This document shows positions 1 to 6,545 of a stretch of 35,728 bases of DNA, piece after piece. The notes under the pieces were generated by a model. The model saw nothing but the letters and a program-made list of their open reading frames with translations. It had not been told where the DNA came from and searched no databases. A program made the position numbers and the translations under genes. How positions within the stretch are numbered: the stretch's first letter is position 1; every line of letters starts with the position of its first letter. Source of the DNA: Verrucomicrobiota bacterium (lineage in GTDB: Bacteria > Verrucomicrobiota > Verrucomicrobiia > Opitutales > Opitutaceae); the NCBI GenBank assembly GCA_023443455.1, contig JAEZUE010000017.1, positions 1-35,728 of the forward strand, in the 5' to 3' direction.

Positions 1-346
1 ACGCCTCGCCCTCCGCCGATCCCGCAGCCAACGCCGCCTCGATCACCTCCAACCGCTCCGCCTGGTACTTCGTCGGTTTCGGGTGCAGCAGGTGCCAGCG
101 GCGGAGCAGCTCGGCGTCGGCCGGCACAGTTTTCTGCGGCACCCGCACGAGCACGTGGAAGTGGTTGCTCAGGATCGCGTAGGTGAGGATTTCCACGCCG
201 CAGAATTCGGCCACCAGCCACAACTGCTTGCGTAAGACCTCCTTGGCAGGGTCGTCGATCACCCGCTCCCCATTCACCACCCGCGTCATACAGTGGTACG
301 CCGCCTCGCCCGTTTCCGCCGCCACCTTGATCCGCGCCTGCCTCAT
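1..346 (-). CDS. REP-associated Y1 transposase (RAYT), N-terminal part, runs off left edge
   Basis: The first 115 codons are visible, from an ATG at 346 to the window edge without a stop. The protein begins MRQARIKVAAETGEAAYHC and contains AILSNHFHVLVRVP at about residues 61-74. The HFH pair fits the HUH metal-binding motif of Y1 (IS200-like) transposases, and YHCMTRVVNGE near the start matches the usual YH-x-x-x-R opening of the family. Such enzymes nick and join single-stranded DNA; the single-copy chromosomal class is associated with REP palindromes. The catalytic Tyr should lie beyond the window, so intactness cannot be judged. GTAG-tagged hairpins and a 46-bp direct repeat lie just upstream, which fits the RAYT assignment. 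Confidence 0.85.
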   Translation of the reverse strand, partial: MRQARIKVAAETGEAAYHCMTRVVNGERVIDDPAKEVLRKQLWLVAEFCGVEILTYAILSNHFHVLVRVPQKTVPADAELLRRWHLLHPKPTKYQAERLEVIEAALAAGSAEGEA

Positions 347-367
347 GATGCCGCGGAAGATACACAC

Positions 368-460
368 AAGCGGCGTTACGTCTAATGTTTCAGACCTGTC
401 CCTTCTAATCGTCCAAGCGGTGTTACGTCTAATGTTTCAGACCTGTCCCTTCTAATCGTC
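368..460. repeat. Two adjacent 46-bp direct repeats
   Basis: Copies lie at 368-413 and 415-460, one base apart, and differ at one position (C or T after AAGCGG). Each contains TACGTCTAATGTTTCAGACC. They lie immediately upstream of the transposase start at 346, so they may be part of its end or control region, or simply a tandem duplication. No open frame uses them convincingly. Confidence 0.85.
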
Positions 461-493
461 GCTCTGCGCGAGCGGCGCCACGGTGCCGGTCCG

Positions 494-524
494 CATCAGT
501 GCCCATCAGTGTGCATAAGTGGTT
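494..524. repeat. 31-nt degenerate repeat block, copy 1 (copy 2 at 815-845)
   Basis: The two blocks align without gaps and share TCAGTGTGC followed by AGTGGTT. Read on the minus strand the block is itself built of roughly 10-nt words of the form CACTGATGGG. Copy 2 ends at the stop codon of the transposase remnant. Confidence 0.6.
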
Positions 525-571
525 CCACTTCTCCGAAAGCCACGGGCCAGGTCGGCGTTCATCGGCAGAGA

Positions 572-597
572 GCTGAACGGCTTCGCCGCCCAGCTAC
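572..597 (-). repeat. GTAG-tagged REP-like hairpin
   Basis: On the minus strand GTAG (597-594) leads into a hairpin with paired segments GCTG/CAGC and CGGC/GCCG around a 3-nt loop and a 2-nt internal mismatch. A GTAG tetranucleotide 5' of a stem-loop is the known signature of REP sequences recognised by RAYT proteins. Confidence 0.55.
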
Positions 598-698
598 AGT
601 AAAGGTTGACGGAAATCCCTGGGAACATCGCGCCCGATTCGCTCGAGACGCCAAGTCGCCAAGATTCGGAGCGGAGCTTGGCCTTGCAGGTGCCTGAA

Positions 699-726
699 CC
701 TCTGCGCCTTTGCGTCTCTGCGCGAG
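699..726. repeat. Short-period degenerate tract (CTCTGCG / CTTTGCGT words)
   Basis: Three consecutive words of about 8-10 nt resembling CTCTGCGC, CTTTGCGT and CTCTGCGCGAG. No coding signal. Similar word-like tracts of other sequence occur at 4159-4490, 9874-9900 and 23114-23139. Confidence 0.5.
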
Positions 727-767
727 AATGCGGTCTTGGAATCGCTGCTCTCACGACCAGCGACAAG

Positions 768-791
768 GGCCAGGTCGGCGCCCTGGCCTAC
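768..791 (-). repeat. GTAG-tagged REP-like hairpin (GGCCAGG/CCTGGCC stem)
   Basis: Perfect 7-bp arms GGCCAGG (768-774) and CCTGGCC (782-788) enclose a 7-nt G+C-rich loop. On the minus strand the hairpin is directly preceded by GTAG (791-788). A related stem without the GTAG occurs at 29510-29536. Confidence 0.6.
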
Positions 792-844
792 AGTGCCAAA
801 CCAAACGGCTTCCGGGTTAGTGCCGGTCAGTGTGCGTTAGTGGT

Positions 845-1030
845 TTAACTCGTCCGATAGGCCGGAACATCGGGCCATGTCGCGATTTTCGACAAACTCT
901 TCCTCAGGCGCGACAGCGCCTTGAGGTTGGGCTCGTCGGCGCGCCAATGGCGCACGAACTGGCTCACGCTGGCCGGCGCGCCCATGGCCAATTGGGCACT
1001 CGGCCAGTCGTTGCGCGCTCCCGATTCCGC
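845..1030 (-). pseudogene. C-terminal remnant of a second REP-associated transposase
   Basis: An open frame of 61 codons ends at a TAA at 847-845 and starts directly after an in-frame TGA (1033-1031). It reads ARNDWPSAQLAMGAPASVSQ, then a basic stretch, and ends KIATWPDVPAYRTS. I read this as the C-terminal tail of a Y1-type transposase: a helix-turn-helix-like ASVSQFVRHWR segment followed by KALSRLRKSLSKI. No N-terminal or HUH part is attached. It lies 5' of the other transposase on the same strand, so it cannot be that gene's missing end and represents another copy. Assignment of this tail to the family is from memory of related proteins and is moderately secure. Confidence 0.6.
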
Positions 1031-1125
1031 TCACCGGGCCGCCGCCAGCAGCACCCCGCCCGCCGCCGAACAGAAGCCGTTGAACACGGTTCGATCCGGT
1101 GACAGGTAACCCTTCGATGCTGGCA

Positions 1126-1161
1126 CAACAAAACGCCCGCCGCGGAATCTCCGGGCGGGCG
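1126..1161 (-). terminator. Intrinsic terminator of cinA
   Basis: Read on the minus strand, CGCCCGCC (1161-1154) pairs perfectly with GGCGGGCG (1141-1134), with a 12-nt loop, followed by TTTTGTTGTG. It lies 27 nt past the cinA stop codon. Confidence 0.85.
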
Positions 1162-1187
1162 GCGTCGTGAAATCTACGCGCTTCGGC

Positions 1188-2573
1188 TCAGCAGCACTTC
1201 TTCGCCTTCTTGGCCTTGGCTGTCTTCACCTTCTTCGCCGCCACCGGCGCCGCGGCGACCGATGTCGGGGCCACGGCCTCGCGAATCGCGTGCGCCCGGT
1301 GGGCGCGGAGCAGTTCGCGGCGAAGCCAGTCGAGCGCGGCCGTGATCGAACGGGCCCGCACGGCGCCGATCGCCGCGGGGTATTCGAGCTTGCGGCACCA
1401 CACGCCCTCGGGCGTGTGCAGGCCCACGAACACCGTGCCGGCCGACTTCGCGTCGCAGCAGCCGCTGGAGCCGGTGCAGCAGGTGATGCTCAGGCCGTAG
1501 TCGGCCACCAGCTTTTCGGATACGCCGGACGCCATCGCCGCGGCGATCTCGGCGCTGATCGCGCCGTGCTGCTCGAGCAGGCACTCGGGCAGATCGAGCA
1601 GGATGATCTTGGCCGCATTGCGGTAGCAGAGCACGCCGCCCTGGAAAAACTTGGTCGAACCCGGCAGGTCGAGGAAACGGGTCGCGAGCATCCCGCCCGT
1701 GCCGGACTCCGCGACCGCGAGGCGCTTCTCGTCGAGGCGCAGCAGGTCGGCGATGGCCTCGGAGAGCGAGTCGTTGCCCTCCGCGAACACGTCGTCGCCG
1801 AGCAGGATCTTCGCCTCGTCGGCGAGCAGACGCGCCCGCTTCGCCCCGGCGGCGGCGTTGCGCCAGCCGAAACGCACGTCGACCGCCCACGGGTGGGCGC
1901 AAAAGGCGACTTCGATCTCCGGATACTTCGCCAGCAGCGGCTGCAGGCGGGTCTCGAGCGCCGATTCGCCCACGCCGGCGGTGCGCAGCTGGATCCAGGT
2001 CTCGGACTTGCCGAGCAGCTGCTTGCGGACCAGCCGCGGCAGCACCTCGTTGGCCCACATCGGCTCGAGCTCGTGCGGCGGCCCGGGCAGCATCACGAGC
2101 ACCTTGCCGTCCTGCTCGATCCAGAGACCGGGCGCGGTGCCGTGCGGGTTCGGCAGCACCTTCGCGCCGACAGGCCGCCAGGCCTGCTTGAGATTGTTGT
2201 CGCTCATCGGCCAGCCGAACTTCGCGAAGCGCGCACGCATCGCCTTCTCGACCGACTTGTCGAAGACCAGCTTCTGTCCCAGCAATTTCGCCACGGCGTC
2301 GCGCGTGCGGTCGTCGCACGTCGGCCCGAGCCCGCCGGTGGTGATCACCACGTCGGCGCGCTTCCAGCTCTGGGCGAGCTGGCGGCCGATCTCCTTGGCG
2401 TCGTCGGGCAGGACGATGTTGGCGGCGAGCGCAACTCCGCGTTGGGAAAGCCGGCCGCCGACGAAGCCGAGGTGGCTGTTGGGCGTCCGGCCGAGCAGGA
2501 GCTCGTCACCAAGCGTGAGCAGTTCGAAACGGGGGAGCGCAGGTTGGGCGGTTGGGGCTGATTTCTTGGCCAT
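1188..2573 (-). CDS. cinA: CinA-family protein (MoCF-like domain plus PncC-like amidohydrolase domain)
   Basis: 461 aa from the ATG at 2573. The longer frame upstream is rejected because it would run into the divergent uvrC. Residues 16-175 form the N-terminal MoCF/COG1058 domain, with LTLGDELLLGRTPNSH (19-34), ITTGGLGPTCDDRT (77-90) and LPGPPHELEPM (162-172), typical of ADP-ribose/FAD pyrophosphatase-type CinA. Residues 283-422 form the C-terminal CinA/PncC domain, which in the family deamidates nicotinamide mononucleotide in pyridine nucleotide recycling. The catalytic Ser is probably S290 in AESGTGG, where most relatives have SCTGG. The loop ITCCTGSSGCCD (363-374) replaces the usual VTGIAGPGGG-like segment. 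A tail rich in Ala and Lys ending KKAKKCC (455-461) extends beyond the usual 410-430 aa length. An intrinsic terminator follows. Confidence 0.9.
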   Translation of the reverse strand: MAKKSAPTAQPALPRFELLTLGDELLLGRTPNSHLGFVGGRLSQRGVALAANIVLPDDAKEIGRQLAQSWKRADVVITTGGLGPTCDDRTRDAVAKLLGQKLVFDKSVEKAMRARFAKFGWPMSDNNLKQAWRPVGAKVLPNPHGTAPGLWIEQDGKVLVMLPGPPHELEPMWANEVLPRLVRKQLLGKSETWIQLRTAGVGESALETRLQPLLAKYPEIEVAFCAHPWAVDVRFGWRNAAAGAKRARLLADEAKILLGDDVFAEGNDSLSEAIADLLRLDEKRLAVAESGTGGMLATRFLDLPGSTKFFQGGVLCYRNAAKIILLDLPECLLEQHGAISAEIAAAMASGVSEKLVADYGLSITCCTGSSGCCDAKSAGTVFVGLHTPEGVWCRKLEYPAAIGAVRARSITAALDWLRRELLRAHRAHAIREAVAPTSVAAAPVAAKKVKTAKAKKAKKCC

Positions 2574-2694
2574 GGGTTTCGGGCTGATGGTTGACCGTAG
2601 GGCATTCGAAAAAAAAGGCCAGTCCCGCCACGCCCCACTTTTTGCGGATTGGCCCGCACCGGCCAACCCCCACCATGCCCCGACGCCTGCACCG
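2574..2694. promoter_or_regulatory. Divergent cinA-uvrC intergenic region
   Basis: 121 bp separate the two start codons, so promoters for both genes should lie here. A TTGACC at 2591-2596 resembles a -35 box and an eight-A run lies at 2609-2616, but no convincing -10 follows at the right spacing. Promoter positions are therefore not assigned. Confidence 0.4.
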
Positions 2695-4158
2695 ATGCCC
2701 GAGCACAACCTCAAGTCCAAGGTCCGCGCCCTGCCCGACAAACCCGGGGTGTACCTGATGAAGGACCGTCTCGGGCAGATCATCTACGTGGGCAAGGCCA
2801 AGAGCCTCAAGAAACGCGTCTCCTCCTACTTCACCCGCTCCCGCGCCGCCACCGCCCAGCCGAAGATCCGCGCGCTCATCGACCTCATCCGCGACTTCGA
2901 CACCATCGAGGTGCGCTCCGAACCCGAGGCCCTGCTGCTCGAGGGCAAGCTGATCAAGGAGTGGAAACCCAAATACAACACCGACTTCGTCGACGACAAA
3001 CGTTTCCTGCTGGTCCGCGTCGACCTCGCCTCCGAGCTGCCGCGCTTCGCCCTCACCCGCCTGCGCAAGGCCGACACCGCCCGCTATTTCGGCCCCTTCC
3101 CCCACAGCACCCTGCTGCGCCGCACGCTCGCGCAGATGCGCAAGCAGTTCGGCGTGCTGCTGGGCGATGCCCGCCCCCAGGCCACGGACGACGGCCGCTG
3201 GCAACTCTACGACGACGTGCGCGCCGAGCTCTACGGCCACGCCAACCTCGTGACCGCGCAGGAATACCGCGCCCGGGTCGAGGCCGCGATCACCTTCCTC
3301 GACGGCAAGGCGCGCGAATGGCTCGAAGAGCTGCGCGAGGAGATGAAACGCGCCGCCGCCGAGCAGGAGTACGAGAAGGCCGCCGAGTTGCGCGACAGCG
3401 TCTTCGCCCTCGAGGAAACGCTGCGCAAGGCCCGGCGTTTCGAGCGCGCCCCCGACGTGCTGCGCACCGACGTCGTCGCCCTCGAAGCGCTGCGCGAAGT
3501 GCTGCACCTGCGCGCCCTGCCCGCGCGCATGGAGTGCTTCGACATCTCGCACATCAGCGGCACCTTCGTCGTCGCCTCGATGGTCCACTTCCGCGACGGC
3601 CGGCCCGACAAAAACGAATACCGCCGTTTCCAGATCCGCAGCTTCATCGGCAACGACGACTTCCGCGCCATGGAGGAGGTCGTGGGGCGCCGCTACCAAC
3701 GCCTCGCCGCCGAGGGCAAAGCGCTGCCCGAGCTCATCGTGATCGACGGCGGCCGCGGCCAGATCGGCGCCGCGCTGAAGGCCTTTCTCGCCCTCGACCT
3801 CACCCCGCCCGCACTCATCGGCCTGGCGAAGAAACACGAGACCATCCTCTTCGCCGACGAACGCCCGCCGCTGAATCTCCCGCTCAACCACCCCGGACTG
3901 AACCTCCTCCAGCGCCTGCGCGACGAGGCCCACCGTTTCGCCAACACCTACAACGCCGACCTGCGCTCGCGGAAGATCCGCGAGTCCGTCCTCGACGACT
4001 TCCCCGGTCTCGGCGCCAAACGCCGCGCCGTCCTGCTCGAACACTTCGGCTCGATCGATCGCCTGCGCGCGGCGACACCCGAGACCATCGCCGAGGTCGA
4101 AGGCTTCGGCCTCAAGCTCGCCGCCGAGCTCCACGCCTTCCTCAACCCGCCCACCTGA
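2695..4158 (+). CDS. uvrC: UvrC excinuclease subunit, short form without the cysteine motif
   Basis: 487 aa; makes the 3' and 5' incisions in nucleotide excision repair with UvrA and UvrB. The ATG at 2695 gives a start close to the GIY-YIG domain; the frame upstream is the shadow of cinA. The GIY-YIG nuclease lies at about residues 14-92 (GVYLMKDRLGQIIYVGKAKS; Arg41; Glu83 in LLLEGKLIKEW). A UVR helix pair lies at about 209-244 (EYEKAAELRDSV). The RNase H-like nuclease has Asp283 in ECFDISH, Asp321/322, Asp351 in VIDGGRGQ and His413 in RDEAHRFA. HhH repeats lie at 431-484. E. coli UvrC is about 610 aa. Between domains 1 and 2, where the family has a four-cysteine C-PC-RC-APC-type segment, this protein reads GDARPQATDDGRWQLYDD (158-175) with no cysteine; the only Cys is C281. 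Catalytic residues look intact. Confidence 0.95.
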   Translation: MPEHNLKSKVRALPDKPGVYLMKDRLGQIIYVGKAKSLKKRVSSYFTRSRAATAQPKIRALIDLIRDFDTIEVRSEPEALLLEGKLIKEWKPKYNTDFVDDKRFLLVRVDLASELPRFALTRLRKADTARYFGPFPHSTLLRRTLAQMRKQFGVLLGDARPQATDDGRWQLYDDVRAELYGHANLVTAQEYRARVEAAITFLDGKAREWLEELREEMKRAAAEQEYEKAAELRDSVFALEETLRKARRFERAPDVLRTDVVALEALREVLHLRALPARMECFDISHISGTFVVASMVHFRDGRPDKNEYRRFQIRSFIGNDDFRAMEEVVGRRYQRLAAEGKALPELIVIDGGRGQIGAALKAFLALDLTPPALIGLAKKHETILFADERPPLNLPLNHPGLNLLQRLRDEAHRFANTYNADLRSRKIRESVLDDFPGLGAKRRAVLLEHFGSIDRLRAATPETIAEVEGFGLKLAAELHAFLNPPT

Positions 4159-4500
4159 AGTTGGAAGTTGGTAGTTCGAAGTTGGAAGTTGGAAGTTCGA
4201 AGTTGGAAGTTTGAAGTTCGAAGTTGGAAGTTTGAAGTTGGTAGTTTGGAAGTTTGGAAAACGCAGTCGGCCTGCTGCTGAGCCTGCTCGAAGTTGGAAG
4301 TTCAATGTTCGATGTTCGTATTTGGTAATTCGTATTTGGTAGTTCGTATTTGGTAGTTCGGCAGTTCGTCGTTTGCCGCCCCAAGTTTCACCCTCCATCC
4401 CACCTCTCCTCCTTCTCGTTCCCCCACTTCTGCTCCTGCTCGAAGTTCGAAGTTCGAAGTTCAAAGTTCGATGTTCGAAGTTCGAAGTCCCGCCGCTCCC
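4159..4500. repeat. Degenerate GAAGTTGGAAGTT/GAAGTTCGAAGTT tract
   Basis: A low-complexity stretch begins at the uvrC stop and consists of words such as GAAGTTGGAAGTT, GAAGTTTGAAGTT and GTATTTGGTAGTTCG. It is interrupted by ordinary sequence at about 4262-4287 and 4371-4440 and resumes as GAAGTTCGAAGTTCAAAGTT to about 4490. TTCGAA palindromes recur. The frames read through it (ELPTSNFELPTSNF on the minus strand) are products of the repeat, not genes. Its composition is far more A+T-rich than the flanks. Confidence 0.85.
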
Positions 4501-4530
4501 TCCCTGCATCCGTCTCGCTCACGCACCACC

Positions 4531-6087
4531 ATGCGCTCCGAACTCCTACCCGTCCTGCTCGCGTTGGGCTGCGTCATCACCCTCTCCGCGCCGCGCCTCC
4601 GGGCCGACGCCCGCCCTGCCGCCCTCTTCACGGACCACACCGTGCTCCAGCGCGACACCGCCATCCCGATCTGGGGCACCGCCAAACGCGGCGAACCGGT
4701 CACCGTCTCCTTCGCGGGCCAGCGCATCTCCACCAAAGCCGACCGCGACGGCCGCTGGCGCGTCGACCTCGCTCCGCTCCCCGCCAACGCCACGCCCGCC
4801 GACCTGCTCGTCAAGGGCCGCCGCAACACCGTCACCCTCCGCGATGTGCTCGTGGGCGACGTGTGGCTCTGCTCCGGCCAGTCGAACATGGAGTGGCCGG
4901 TCCGCCTCTGCGCCCAGGCCGACGCCGAGATCGCCGCGGCGCAACTGCCACTGATCCGCCACTACAAGGTCGCAAACCAGATGGCCCACGGCCGGCCCGC
5001 CGACGACGTCCAGGGCGGGTGGTCGGTGTGCAGCCCCGAGACCGCGCCGCACTTCACCGCCATCGGGTTCTTCTTCGCGCGCGAACTCCACCGCGAACTG
5101 CGCGTGCCGATCGGCCTGCTCAACGTTTCCTGGGGCGGCACCCCGATCGAGTCGTGGCTCTCGCCCCGCATGCTCGCCGCGACCCCGCACGCCGCCGCGG
5201 TGGCCTCCGCCTGGGCGAAGACCGTCGCCGAGTATCCGGAGAAGAAAGCCGCCCACGACCGGGCTGTCGCCGAGTGGGAGCAGCGCGCCGCCGCCGCGAA
5301 GGCCGCCGGCCGGCCCGAACCGGGCGACCACCCCTGGCGCCCCGCCGGCCCCGGCCTGCCCGAGGAGCCCTCGGTGCTCTGGCACGGCATGGTGGCGCCG
5401 GTGGCGCCGTATGGAATCCGCGGATTCCTCTGGTACCAGGGCGAGTCGAACGTGGGCCGCGCAACCGAGTACCGCGACCTGTTCCCCGCTCTGATCGACG
5501 GCTGGCGCACCGCCTGGGCCCGGCCCGAGGCGATCGCGACGGCGCCATTGCCCTTCCTCTTCGTCCAGCTGCCCAACTACGCCGACCGCAACCCGGGCGG
5601 CGACGCGTGGGCCCGCTTGCGCGAAGCCCAGACCGCCGCCCTCGCGCTGCCCGCCACCGGCATGGCCGTCGCGCTCGAGCAGGGCGAGAGCGACAACCTC
5701 CATCCGACCCGCAAGCAGGAGATCGCCCGCCGTCTCGCGCTGGTGGCCCGGGTGCAGGTGTACGGCGAGGGCCTCGACCATTCCGGCCCGGTCTTCGAGA
5801 GCGCCTCGCTCGAGGCCGACGGATCGATCCGTATCCGACTTCGTCATGCCGACGTCGGTCTGGTCTGTCGCGGCCCGCGGCTGCGCGGTTTCCAGATCGC
5901 CGGAGCCGACCGCGTCTTCCAGACCGCCGAGGCCACCATCGAGGGCGACACGGTGGTGGTGCGCAGCAAGGCCGTGCCGGCCCCGTTGGCGGTGCGCTAC
6001 GGTTTCGTCAACGACCCGCAGCCGCCCGCCAACCTGTACAACGGCGCCGGCCTCCCCGCCGCCCCGTTCCGCACCGACCGCTGGTGA
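4531..6087 (+). CDS. Secreted sialate O-acetylesterase (SGNH family)
   Basis: 518 aa. The ATG at 4531 opens a signal peptide (MRSELLPVLLALGCVITLSA, cleavage probably near residue 25). An upstream in-frame ATG at 4471 lies in the repeat tract and is less likely. The family removes O-acetyl groups from sialic acids and plant or algal polysaccharides in the periplasm. SGNH landmarks: SGQSNMEW (115-122) with nucleophile Ser118, NVSWGGTPIESW (198-209), WYQGESNVGRA (301-311) and DNLHPTRKQE (388-397) with catalytic His391. The N-terminal region 31-110 (FTDHTVLQRD, GTAKRGEPVTV) is the usual beta domain. Length and order are normal. It appears monocistronic, between a repeat tract and a REP array. The exact acetylated substrate cannot be read from sequence. 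Confidence 0.93.
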   Translation: MRSELLPVLLALGCVITLSAPRLRADARPAALFTDHTVLQRDTAIPIWGTAKRGEPVTVSFAGQRISTKADRDGRWRVDLAPLPANATPADLLVKGRRNTVTLRDVLVGDVWLCSGQSNMEWPVRLCAQADAEIAAAQLPLIRHYKVANQMAHGRPADDVQGGWSVCSPETAPHFTAIGFFFARELHRELRVPIGLLNVSWGGTPIESWLSPRMLAATPHAAAVASAWAKTVAEYPEKKAAHDRAVAEWEQRAAAAKAAGRPEPGDHPWRPAGPGLPEEPSVLWHGMVAPVAPYGIRGFLWYQGESNVGRATEYRDLFPALIDGWRTAWARPEAIATAPLPFLFVQLPNYADRNPGGDAWARLREAQTAALALPATGMAVALEQGESDNLHPTRKQEIARRLALVARVQVYGEGLDHSGPVFESASLEADGSIRIRLRHADVGLVCRGPRLRGFQIAGADRVFQTAEATIEGDTVVVRSKAVPAPLAVRYGFVNDPQPPANLYNGAGLPAAPFRTDRW

Positions 6088-6545
6088 GGTAGGCCAGTGC
6101 CGTTGCCCGCCATTGTAGCCGAAGCGCTCCACCGCCGGCACGCAAGACCGTGGCGCAGGCGTCCCTGCCTGCGTTCCTTCGCCGCCGCCCGCTCCCCGGC
6201 TCCAGCCAAACCTCGCCGGCACGGAGGCCGGCACCACGCCCGGTCCGGCACACCACGCCGTGGCGCTGACGTCCCTGCCTGCGTTCCTTCGCCGCCGCCC
6301 GCTCCCTGGCTCCAGCCAAACCTCGCCGGCACGGAGGCCGGCGCCACGCCCGGTCCGGCACACCACGCCGTGGCGCAGGCGTCCCTGCCCGCGTTCCTTC
6401 GCCGCCGCCCGCTCCCCGGCTCCAGCCAAACCTCGCCGGCACGGAGGCCGGCACCACGCCCGGGCCGGCACACCACGCCGTGGCGCAGGCGTCCCTGCCT
6501 GCGGTTCGCACCCTCCGTGGCGCTGCCCACCAGGGCAGCGATGCC
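6088..6545. other. Gene-free stretch filled by a REP array
   Basis: No gene is visible between the esterase stop and the dctP stop. Most of it (6130-6505) is the 110-bp-period array described separately. A GTAG at 6091-6094 and another at 6116-6119 precede weak inverted repeats. Confidence 0.7.
6130..6505. repeat. REPIN-like array, 110-bp period, three full units plus part
   Basis: Hairpins of the form GCAGGC-GTCCCT-GCCTGC, preceded by GTGG, occur at 6150, 6260, 6370 and 6480, exactly 110 nt apart. Between them are inverse-orientation hairpins GCCGGC-ACGGAG-GCCGGC followed by CCAC, which is GTGG on the other strand (for example 6214-6237). Each unit is therefore an inverted pair of tagged REPs. 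Small differences separate units (CTGACG for CAGGCG at 6260). Related arrays are at 8638-8860 and 17206-17362. Confidence 0.9.

Larger units (their letters stand above)
461..844. other. Gene-free repeat-rich stretch
   Basis: No credible gene is visible between the direct repeats and the transposase remnant. The stretch holds two GTAG-tagged hairpins (572-597, 768-791), one copy of a 31-nt degenerate block with most of a second (494-524 and 815-845), and a short-period tract at 699-726. The small frames here lack family signatures. Confidence 0.6.

Noticed and set aside
183..455. Plus-strand 90-codon frame over the left-edge transposase and direct repeats
   Set aside because: It is the shadow of the transposase on the minus strand plus repeat sequence; the minus-strand reading has the HUH motif.
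1167..2561. Long plus-strand frame opposite cinA (464 codons)
   Set aside because: Antisense frame of a high-G+C gene; no family signature, and cinA itself is clear on the other strand.
6130..6505. Possible CRISPR array from the regular 110-bp period
   Set aside because: Repeats are imperfect and make up the whole unit; there are no unique spacers of constant length and no cas genes.
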